Assembly (NCBI GenBank): GCA_028288945.1
Contig: JAQGHH010000583.1
Span: forward strand, 1-5,426
Origin: Phycisphaerales bacterium
GTDB lineage: Bacteria; Planctomycetota; Phycisphaerae; Tepidisphaerales; Tepidisphaeraceae
Reading direction: 5' to 3'
Length of the DNA stretch: 5,426 bases
Position 1 is the first letter of the stretch; every line of letters begins with the position of its first letter. Both the position numbers and the translations under genes were made by a program. Under the pieces are notes generated by a model. That model saw only the letters and a list, made by a program, of their open reading frames with translations, was not told the DNA's origin and ran no database searches. Positions 1 through 4,975 of the stretch are shown here, piece after piece.

Positions 1-131
1 TCAAGGAAAAGGATCTGATCAAGATCACGGTGAAGGACGAGGGCGCGAACAACAAGCACCTCTACTTCGAATCCTTCAAGTCCGAAAAGGCCGCCCCCCA
101 ACTGGCGAAAGCCGGCTCGGACGCGACCTGA
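1..131 (+). CDS. 3' end of an unrecognised protein gene (partial)
   Basis: The last 42 codons of a gene that starts left of the window are read in the frame beginning at base 3 and end at a TGA at 129-131. The tail is lysine-rich and hydrophilic, with a short beta-like stretch (LIKITVKDEG), then LYFESFKSEKAA and a loose end, AGSDAT. Third codon positions are almost all G or C, as in the other genes here, and a strong intrinsic terminator begins 30 bases after the stop, so the frame is believable. There is no membrane segment in the visible part. Too little remains to name a family. Confidence 0.75.
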   Translation, partial: KEKDLIKITVKDEGANNKHLYFESFKSEKAAPQLAKAGSDAT

Positions 132-160
132 TCGGGAACGCGAAGTCTTTAAGAACTAAA

Positions 161-186
161 ACGCCCGGGTCGAAAGACCCGGGCGT
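161..186 (+). terminator. Rho-independent terminator after the partial left-edge gene
   Basis: A perfect 11-bp GC-rich stem (161-171 with 176-186) closes on a GAAA tetraloop and is followed by GTTTTGTT. It sits 30 bases after the stop codon at 131. The bases just before the stem include an A run (158-160), so it may also work weakly for transcripts arriving from the minus-strand gene that ends at 267, which has no closer hairpin. Confidence 0.85.
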
Positions 187-194
187 GTTTTGTT

Positions 195-205
195 GGGGGG
201 GGGGG
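195..205 (+). repeat. Poly-G tract of 11
   Basis: Eleven consecutive G residues lie between the terminator and the 3' end of the minus-strand gene at 267. Further G runs follow at about 213-217 and 221-227, so the plus strand of 195-227 could form a G-quadruplex. It lies between two gene 3' ends, so it is not placed as a promoter-length switch. Homopolymer length may also be an assembly uncertainty. Confidence 0.8.
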
Positions 206-266
206 TCATGGTTGGGGGTTGAGGACGGAAAAAACGGGCGGGTGGGTAAGGTGTACGCCCCATCCT

Positions 267-1664
267 TTATTGCGTCTGGCGTTTTCTCCGAGTCCCTTGG
301 GATGGTCGCCAGAGGGTGAGTATTGCCATACCGCTCATCGCAAGGAGGCCGAGCGACGCTGGTTCGGGAGCAGTAACGGAGGAGTCTTGAGTCAGCCGGA
401 GCTCGTAACCGCCGGGGTTCGACCCGATCCCATTATCGGGCACGCCGATGAACTCCATCGTCACAAATTGGGACGTGCGCGTTTTGCCGTCCGGGAACTT
501 GTATTCGTTCAGGTTGCTGTCAGTCTTATCGGAGAGGTTTACAATCTCGTTGGGAGCTCCCGGCGGGAGTGGGTCATTGGCCGGGCTGCCGGCGCCGAGA
601 CTCGGCACGAAAAACGATGACGTGAACCAGATCCTAATTTGCTCGACTTTGTCCGCTTGAACGCCCCCCGCGCCAGACCGCTGGGCGTAAACGAACGAGT
701 TGGCCGAAACCGGACCCGCGTAAGAAGTGGAGACGACGGGGTTGTAGTCGTTGTCGCGATAGATGCCGTTCCCGCTGCCGCTTGAGGCGTATTGATTACC
801 CAGGTTATTTGTCGTCCCCAAATCCGCTTGAGTAATCGATCCGTCGAACAGGAAATATGGGCTGTAGCCGTTCACGCTATCAAATTGCGACGACGCCTGA
901 ACCATGGTCGGCGACGGGTCAAAAGTGATTGACGCATCCGCCACACCAGACTGCGCTAGAAACCCGCCAAAAGCAGCGACGTAAAGAAGTATCCTGATTG
1001 CCGTCCAAGGCCGGACTCGGCGCAGGGCGGAATGCGGACGGGCGCAGAACGCCATGCCGCCCAAGAGGACCAGCGCTAAAGGGGAGGGTTTGGGCACCGA
1101 TGTAATCGACACCTTATCAAACAGCACGCTTTGATCACTGATAGCGTTCGCCGGGATCGATGTCAGCTCGAACTCGAGCGGAAACGTTCCCGCGGGTTCG
1201 AAGAACGTGACCGGCCCGCGCCGGGTGAAAGGGGTGTCGCTCGTGGTCGACCCTGTCGCAATAAGAGTCGCGCCGACGAAGACGTCGAAGTTCGTGCCCC
1301 CGCCGTAGTTGGTGGGCGGTACCGCCTGCCGCCTTCCGGCGGCAAAGTAAGTGAGGGTGTAGTCGCCGGACACGGGAAACTTTACGTTCTCCAGGACATT
1401 GCTCCCCACATTCTGCACAAAGGCGAATTGTCCTCCATCGGGGATCGTGCCATTGATATCGAATCCGTTTCCGGAATTGATGCCGGTGGAGAGCCCCGCG
1501 TTGGCGCTGTAGACCCAGTCTGACGATGTCGGGTGATACTGGAAATTGTTTACCGGCGGGGTCTCAAAGCTGGCGTTTCCGACAAGGTTCGCCGCGCGAA
1601 CGTGGGCGACCAAGCCGCATGCCAATATGAGAGACATCGCCACAATATTTTGACGCTTGCGCAT
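267..1664 (-). CDS. Double PEP-CTERM protein: two exported sorting-signal modules in one frame
   Basis: A 465-residue exported protein. I chose the ATG at 1664 because GGAG lies five bases upstream and the product opens with a signal peptide (MRKRQ, hydrophobic core, cleavage near HVRA at 24); the frame stays open to a TTG at 1706. Module 1 (about 25-189) begins NLVGNASFE, typical of jelly-roll carbohydrate-binding-like domains in PEP-CTERM proteins. It ends in VPKPS (190-194), a hydrophobic stretch (196-207) and arginines, a sorting signal with K in place of E. A second signal-like segment follows (about 222-244, ending VADA), then module 2 (245-430), possibly discoidin-like. A canonical APEPAS (432-437), hydrophobic stretch and basic tail (RRKRQTQ) end the protein. 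PEP-CTERM proteins are exported and processed by an exosortase, usually with exopolysaccharide. No exosortase is visible here. A TACAAT box lies at 1744-1749 without a clear -35. Confidence 0.85.
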   Translation of the reverse strand: MRKRQNIVAMSLILACGLVAHVRAANLVGNASFETPPVNNFQYHPTSSDWVYSANAGLSTGINSGNGFDINGTIPDGGQFAFVQNVGSNVLENVKFPVSGDYTLTYFAAGRRQAVPPTNYGGGTNFDVFVGATLIATGSTTSDTPFTRRGPVTFFEPAGTFPLEFELTSIPANAISDQSVLFDKVSITSVPKPSPLALVLLGGMAFCARPHSALRRVRPWTAIRILLYVAAFGGFLAQSGVADASITFDPSPTMVQASSQFDSVNGYSPYFLFDGSITQADLGTTNNLGNQYASSGSGNGIYRDNDYNPVVSTSYAGPVSANSFVYAQRSGAGGVQADKVEQIRIWFTSSFFVPSLGAGSPANDPLPPGAPNEIVNLSDKTDSNLNEYKFPDGKTRTSQFVTMEFIGVPDNGIGSNPGGYELRLTQDSSVTAPEPASLGLLAMSGMAILTLWRPSQGTRRKRQTQ

Positions 1665-1680
1665 AAGCTCTCCAACGAAA
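1659..1680 (-). promoter_or_regulatory. Ribosome binding site deciding the start at 1664
   Basis: On the minus strand the sequence TTGGAGAGCTT directly precedes the ATG at 1662-1664, giving GGAG at five-base spacing. The upstream in-frame TTG at 1704-1706 would add 14 polar residues in front of the signal peptide, so the ATG is preferred. Confidence 0.7.
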
Positions 1681-1910
1681 AGTTCATGATCGGGCGCGCG
1701 TCCCAAAGCGGACCGTCCGCTTCAGGCGCGCGGTCTGCAATTTATTGTAATGAAGGAATCTAGCTGTACCCGGGCCTTAAGCAAGCGAATATTTGCGTGC
1801 AGATTCGCGGTGACACCTTTCACCTTTGACGTGAAGAGCAATTGACCAATATGGTCCGGCGAAATCGAAGTAGGGTCAGCCCTGCCAGGTGGCGTGGCCG
1901 CGCATGACCA

Positions 1911-2390
1911 TTACCACTCGGCCCCCACCGCGTAGTCGTCCTCGTCATCGTGCGGAAGAATGCCGAAGTGTTTCTGAAACACGGCATCAAGAAATCGGGC
2001 CATCTGCTCGGGCGTGGTGCCCGGCAGTGTGACCATCCCCTCCGAATCAACCTGAACCTGGACCCGTCCCTGCAGTTTGCCGAATTGCAGCAGGGCCGGG
2101 ACATCGAGCTTTTGGCCCCGCAGATCGAGCGTGTTGTCCCGGACCTGGACATCTTTCGACTGGTCACTGTCCTCATCGTGCCCCTTTCCCTGGGCGCTGA
2201 ACGTGATCCAGCGATCCCCGTAGCCGCCGGTCTTCAGCCGCTCCAAGGCCGACGTCATGGCTTGCAGCGAACTGTCATAATCGTCCGACGGGTACTCCAT
2301 GAACGGCCCGTCATCGGATGGCGATGGACCAATGCGCGGTTCATTCGGTGGATTCTCGCCTTTACCAAAAAACGTCGAGAAGAATGACAT
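1911..2390 (-). CDS. Small acidic soluble protein of unknown family
   Basis: A 159-residue protein with no signal peptide or membrane segment, so probably cytoplasmic. The ATG at 2390 is preceded by AAGGAG at about eight bases, a strong ribosome site. The N-terminal 40 residues are proline- and aspartate-rich and probably disordered (NPPNEP, GPSPSDDGPF, SDDYDSS). A helix follows (LQAMTSALERLKTGG, 42-56). Residues 58-125 look beta-rich (DRWITFSAQG, NTLDLRGQKLDVPALL, GRVQVQVDSEGMVTLPG), then a helix (TPEQMARFLDAVFQKHFG, 126-143) and an acidic tail (HDDEDD). I do not recognise the family. It lies between the double PEP-CTERM gene, 246 bases downstream, and the lipoprotein gene upstream, all on the minus strand, but the gaps argue against tight coupling. 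Confidence 0.8.
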   Translation of the reverse strand: MSFFSTFFGKGENPPNEPRIGPSPSDDGPFMEYPSDDYDSSLQAMTSALERLKTGGYGDRWITFSAQGKGHDEDSDQSKDVQVRDNTLDLRGQKLDVPALLQFGKLQGRVQVQVDSEGMVTLPGTTPEQMARFLDAVFQKHFGILPHDDEDDYAVGAEW

Positions 2391-2429
2391 GACGATTCTC
2401 CTTCCAGGAATTCAAGAACGACGCGCGGG

Positions 2430-2595
2430 AGTGGCGTTAAGATCCTGAGCATTTCAAGCCGTCCTGGTCCTGATCGCCGCGGGGCTTCTGATCGGCTGCG
2501 TCCTCTATGTCTTCAAACTGCCGGGGGCACTGAAGCAAGTGGGTCGAGAGCCGTTCGAGATGAAAAAGGCCTGGCGGGATCCGTTGTTGGGATGA
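2430..2595 (+). pseudogene. Remnant of a gene for a small membrane protein, frameshifted and lacking a start
   Basis: Between two minus-strand genes the plus strand carries a frame (2449-2595, stop TGA) reading VLVLIAAGLLIGCVLYVF, one clear membrane helix, then KLPGALKQVGREP and KKAWRDPLLG. Third positions are mostly G or C, as in real genes here. No ATG, GTG or TTG opens it: the frame is blocked by TGA at 2446. Just upstream another frame (2436-2456) reads VKILSIS and would run straight into the helix if one base were removed near 2456, so a frameshift is likely. An ATG at 2592 overlaps the stop and opens only 16 more codons, to 2642. I take this as a decayed fragment; a sequencing error is the alternative. 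Confidence 0.4.
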
Positions 2596-2630
2596 AGGAC
2601 TTGCTGCTTGAAACGGTGCCACGGGACGGA

Positions 2631-3464
2631 TCAAGGGCCTGATCGGACCGGCGGCGCAGCGTCACGTGTACTAGACGCCCGCTTGACGTCAAGGACTGCC
2701 GGCATGCCAACCTCGAGCCCCGCCGGCAGGTCAGCGCAGTTGTTGCATTGGACAGGTAGTTTCAGCAATTTGCTTGGTTCACTTGCCCATGTCGCCTCCG
2801 CGGATTGCAATGGCTCCGCCTTTTGAAACACCCACTTCCCTTCAGCTCCATTCGCCGCAGCCTTGAACTGGGCGAATTTCTCCTCGATTTCGTCCTTCGC
2901 ATGAAGCAACGTTTTGGCCTTTAGCGCATACCGGGGCGCACCTCGACCGTCATGGCGCGCGGGGCATGGGTCGAAAATGACATACATCGCAACCTCAACC
3001 TCAAACCAATAGCCGCTGTAATGGTTCGTCGTGGTCGCCACGGCCACTTGGCCATCGATGGGGTGGCCCGGCAGCGGCCGCCGGGATGTTTCGGTGGCGG
3101 CGTCGGGCACCCCAATTCGTTCCGGATTGATCCGGATGCCGGTGATGTTGCCTTGACCATTCTCGCAGTCAACAACGTAATTCACCGTTGCGCCGATCCC
3201 CTTGAGCGTGACCTGATTGGGCCCGGTCATTGCGGGAATATCGATCACGGTTGTAGCCGGGGCGGCGTCGCTCATCACCTTCTGAGACCTGTCGCCGCCG
3301 GCGTGTACTTCTGTCGGCGCGCTGACGCTTTGGCCACGCGAGGAACCCGATGTCGCACATCCGCCTGCATGCACGCAGAAAAACATCCCCAAGGCGATCA
3401 TCAGTTGTCTGATGCCCAGGTTTGATGAGCGGAAAGCATCCTCTTGCGCAAAAAGACCCGCCAT
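2631..3464 (-). CDS. Probable lipoprotein of unknown family with a CxxC near its C-terminus
   Basis: A 277-residue protein. The ATG at 3464 has GAGGAG seven bases upstream; the frame is open to 3644, but that extension is arginine-rich and unlike a protein start. An N-terminal stretch of about 20 polar residues precedes a hydrophobic core (LMIALGMFFCVH, 21-32) and a lipobox-like AGGC with Cys36, followed by a serine- and glycine-rich linker, which fits a lipid-anchored exported protein. The rest looks beta-rich: TLKGIGATVNYVVDC (87-100), ITGIRINPERIGVP (107-120), GYWFEVEVAMYVIFDPCP (151-168). A charged helix (KDEIEEKFAQFKAAANG, 190-206) leads to WVFQKAEP and VQCNNCADLPAGLEVGMPAVL with a C-x2-C (240-243). 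No family recognised. The cysteines could form disulphides outside the cell or bind metal. Confidence 0.75.
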   Translation of the reverse strand: MAGLFAQEDAFRSSNLGIRQLMIALGMFFCVHAGGCATSGSSRGQSVSAPTEVHAGGDRSQKVMSDAAPATTVIDIPAMTGPNQVTLKGIGATVNYVVDCENGQGNITGIRINPERIGVPDAATETSRRPLPGHPIDGQVAVATTTNHYSGYWFEVEVAMYVIFDPCPARHDGRGAPRYALKAKTLLHAKDEIEEKFAQFKAAANGAEGKWVFQKAEPLQSAEATWASEPSKLLKLPVQCNNCADLPAGLEVGMPAVLDVKRASSTRDAAPPVRSGP

Positions 3465-3500
3465 CGTAAACTCCTCGTTCATCAGCCACGAAATGGCACA

Positions 3501-3514
3501 ATCGAAGATTCGAT
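3501..3514. promoter_or_regulatory. 14-bp palindrome upstream of the lipoprotein gene, possible operator
   Basis: ATCGAA (3501-3506) and TTCGAT (3509-3514) form a perfect inverted repeat around a two-base centre. It lies 37-50 bases upstream of the lipoprotein ATG at 3464, about where a promoter or operator would sit. A related GAAGATCGATG lies near 3542. No matching regulator is encoded in the window. Confidence 0.3.
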
Positions 3515-3889
3515 ATGCGACGACATCTTCCACAGTAACAGAAGATCGATGCGCATCCACGGCTCTCGATTGACTGCCAGTAACCGATCGCAGAAACGAC
3601 GCGCTTCTAAGACGTGCCAAGGTCATACTGTCTTCCCGGACCACTCACTAACCAATGGGCGGCGAGCCAGGAAACGGTGCCCTAGGGAATGGTGCCGGCC
3701 ACCGTCTCACCGTCACGGTTTCACCATTCGACGCGGTGGCCCCTGGAGCCATGACTCTAAATCCAGCCGATGCCCGCCGCGGCGCAGCCGTGTCTAGGTC
3801 CGAGAGTGACGCGACCAATTAAGAAAATAGTTTGCCAAATGAATATGATGTGATTAACGGCACCCCGCGAAATTGATGCAAGTTCAATC

Positions 3890-3904
3890 CGGCACTAAGT
3901 TTGC
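3890..3904 (+). promoter_or_regulatory. Sigma-54 (RpoN)-type promoter candidate
   Basis: CGGCACTAAGTTTGC matches the sigma-54 consensus TGGCACG-N4-TTGC at all but two fixed positions and keeps the GG-N10-GC spacing, with GG at 3891-3892 and GC at 3903-3904. Transcription would start near 3915, leaving a leader of about 170 bases before the sigma-like gene at 4088. The predicted start falls inside the 19-bp palindrome at 3909-3927, which could act as an operator on it. Confidence 0.4.
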
Positions 3905-3908
3905 GTGA

Positions 3909-3927
3909 AATGTCGCATTGCGACATT
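3909..3927. promoter_or_regulatory. 19-bp perfect palindrome with 9-bp arms, probable protein-binding site
   Basis: AATGTCGCA (3909-3917) and TGCGACATT (3919-3927) are exact reverse complements around a single T. The right arm plus one base, TGCGACATTT, recurs as a direct copy at 4019-4028, exactly 100 bp downstream. A dimeric regulator binding the palindrome and the downstream half-site would fit. The arms are too short and lack a T run for a terminator. Confidence 0.5.
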
Positions 3928-4018
3928 TTCCATTTTCCACGGAAGTGCATTGCCGGCAAGGACTTGATGATTGGAAATAGCAATTTCAAGATACAATTTC
4001 GCGTAACCCGAGACAAAG

Positions 4019-4028
4019 TGCGACATTT
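4019..4028 (+). promoter_or_regulatory. Second copy of the TGCGACATTT half-site
   Basis: This is identical to the right half of the palindrome (3919-3928), in the same orientation and 100 bp away. It is followed by GAGACAGTGGGACAGTG, which contains the directly repeated GACAGTG (4032-4038 and 4040-4046). It lies about 60 bases before the sigma-like gene and just upstream of its TATGAT box. Confidence 0.4.
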
Positions 4029-4075
4029 GGAGACAGTGGGACAGTGTACATTTCAGGGAATGCGGCGGGCTGGAG

Positions 4076-4081
4076 TATGAT
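4076..4081 (+). promoter_or_regulatory. -10 box TATGAT immediately before the sigma-like gene
   Basis: TATGAT ends six bases before the ATG at 4088, so a transcript from it would begin at or within a base or two of the start codon: a leaderless mRNA. No good -35 hexamer is seen at 16-18 bases. GGAG at 4072-4075 is twelve bases from the ATG, long for a ribosome site, and overlaps this region. The two readings compete. Confidence 0.35.
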
Positions 4082-4087
4082 GCGGCC

Positions 4088-4786
4088 ATGGCGGTTTCGG
4101 AAGAGACTCTTGCCCGGGCGCAGCGGTTTGACCGGGCGGCGGCGGAGGCGGTGTTGGCGGACTCCTACGCGGCGGTGCATCGGATCGCGCGGGGGCTGAC
4201 GGGGCGGGAGAGCGTGGCGAAGCAAGTGGTAGCGGGAGTTCTGACCCGCAGCTTGCGGGTGCTGCCTTCGTGGCGGAAGGGCGTGTCGCCGGAGAATTGG
4301 TTTTATCACCATACAGTGCTGACGTCGCGGGCGGCTGCCGCCAATGGCGATTCGCCGGGGGCGCGGGAGGATCTTTTGTCGGCGGGGCTTGAAGAGCCGC
4401 CGGCGGAGTATCTGGCGTTTATCATGGCCTTGCGAAAGCTCCCCGCGCAGCAGCGCGAGGCGTTCATTCTCCACCACGGCGAGCGGCTCAATGACCGATT
4501 ACTTGGGGTAGCCATGGACTGCTCGACCGGCGCGGCCCGCACGCATCTGCAAGCCGCGACGGAGAGTCTGGACATGGTCACGGGAGGACGGGCCGCGAAG
4601 TCGGGAGTGGTGCTGGGGCGCGCTTACGCGCACCTCGGGCCGACGGAGCAGTCGGTCCTGCCGTACGTGCGCGGCCGCGTCCGTGCCGCACTCTGGGGAC
4701 GCAGAGTCCGGCGGTTCATAAGAAGGGTCATCACGCTGGCCATCCTCGCCGGCCTGGCCTGGGCCGGTTGGCACTGGCGGGCCTGA
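4088..4786 (+). CDS. ECF-sigma-like protein with a C-terminal membrane anchor
   Basis: A 232-residue protein resembling an extracytoplasmic-function sigma factor with an added anchor. Residues 11-81 fit region 2 in length and pattern (LADSYAAVHRIARGLTGRES, then ENWFYHHTVLTSR), but the acidic DAEDLVQE-type core-polymerase-binding stretch is replaced by RESVAKQVVAGVL, so core binding is uncertain. Residues 113-161 fit region 4 well: LRKLPAQQREAFILHHGERL, then a helix-turn-helix around LLGVAMDCSTGAARTHLQAA that would contact -35 DNA. After a linker, an arginine-rich stretch (195-213) precedes one membrane helix (about 214-229), ending WHWRA. The arginines predict a cytoplasmic DNA-binding part held at the membrane. 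No separate anti-sigma gene is visible. The alternative is a sigma-derived transcription regulator. The DUF456 gene follows in the same direction after 189 bases of repeats. Confidence 0.75.
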   Translation: MAVSEETLARAQRFDRAAAEAVLADSYAAVHRIARGLTGRESVAKQVVAGVLTRSLRVLPSWRKGVSPENWFYHHTVLTSRAAAANGDSPGAREDLLSAGLEEPPAEYLAFIMALRKLPAQQREAFILHHGERLNDRLLGVAMDCSTGAARTHLQAATESLDMVTGGRAAKSGVVLGRAYAHLGPTEQSVLPYVRGRVRAALWGRRVRRFIRRVITLAILAGLAWAGWHWRA

Positions 4787-4840
4787 CTCGTAGAGTGGTA
4801 CACGCAGTGGCGCGGATCGCGGTGAACTGGGAGTGTGCGG

Positions 4841-4897
4841 AGGACTGAGGACTGAGGCCTGAGGCCTGAGGACTGAGGACTGAGGACTGAGGACCTG
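4841..4897 (+). repeat. Heptanucleotide tandem array (AGGACTG)n
   Basis: Seven consecutive 7-bp units run from 4841 to 4889: AGGACTG twice, AGGCCTG twice, AGGACTG three times. An eighth, imperfect unit (AGGACCTG) carries one extra base. It begins 54 bases after the stop of the sigma-like gene. The paired AGGCCTG variants in the middle suggest growth by unit duplication. Confidence 0.9.
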
Positions 4898-4926
4898 AAG
4901 TTCAAAGCAGCCCCACTAGTATAGTC

Positions 4927-4968
4927 TGGCTCCTGGCTCCTCTTCCCTCAGCACTCAGCACTCAGCAC
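4927..4968 (+). repeat. Second heptanucleotide array (TGGCTCC, TCTTCCC, TCAGCAC)
   Basis: Six in-register 7-bp units: TGGCTCC twice, TCTTCCC once, TCAGCAC three times. Read on the minus strand the last part is CTGAGTG repeated, the same CTGAGNN class as the first array, so the two arrays are inverted relative to each other across a 29-base spacer and could pair imperfectly in RNA. The array ends seven bases before the DUF456 ATG, where a ribosome site would normally be. Confidence 0.85.
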
Positions 4969-4975
4969 TGAAATT

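Larger units (their letters stand above)
3866..4003. repeat. 10-bp inverted repeat flanking the palindromic control region
   Basis: CGCGAAATTG at 3866-3875 is the exact reverse complement of CAATTTCGCG at 3994-4003. The pair encloses the sigma-54-like site and the 19-bp palindrome. A further CAATTTC lies at 3981-3987, and GAAATAGCAATTTC (3974-3987) is itself a small inverted repeat. This may be paired protein sites, or the ends of a small decayed element. Chance is possible in AT-rich sequence. Confidence 0.3.
3465..4087. other. 623-base stretch without a convincing gene
   Basis: This separates the divergent lipoprotein gene (minus) and sigma-like gene (plus). Bases 3620-3800 are GC-rich and carry overlapping ACCGT/ACGGT dyads and GGTGCC repeats (3678-3740) but no frame with coding character. 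Bases 3800-4060 are clearly AT-richer than the rest of the window and hold the sigma-54-like site, palindrome, repeated half-site and inverted repeat listed separately. The two halves differ enough in composition that the AT-rich part looks like a dedicated control region or a decayed insert. Confidence 0.5.

Noticed and set aside
1844..1856. GACCA-ATA-TGGTC hairpin downstream of the 159-residue gene as a terminator
   Set aside because: The stem is only five pairs and has no T run on the minus strand.
1820..2387. Long frames on both strands overlapping the 159-residue gene
   Set aside because: They are rich in arginine, tryptophan and proline without a ribosome site, as expected of shadows in GC-rich DNA. 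The 1911-2390 frame has both bias and ribosome site.
3465..3644. N-terminal extension of the lipoprotein gene to 3644
   Set aside because: The extension is basic and featureless, while the ATG at 3464 has GAGGAG at good spacing and leads into a signal peptide.
3745..3775. GACTCTAAATCC resembling a tRNA anticodon arm
   Set aside because: No acceptor stem or TTCGAATCC-type arm at the right distance on either strand.
3444..3797. 117-codon plus-strand open frame
   Set aside because: Arginine-, serine- and histidine-rich with no coding bias. It overlaps the start of the lipoprotein gene and looks like a chance frame.
3751..3822. 23-codon plus-strand frame with GGAG five bases before its ATG
   Set aside because: Very short, polar, and ends in AT-rich non-coding DNA. 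A ribosome-site match alone is not enough evidence.
4624..4905. Minus-strand frame through the heptamer array encoding SSVLSPQSS-type repeats
   Set aside because: Its repeats are only the translation of the 7-bp array, and the rest is antisense to the sigma-like gene.
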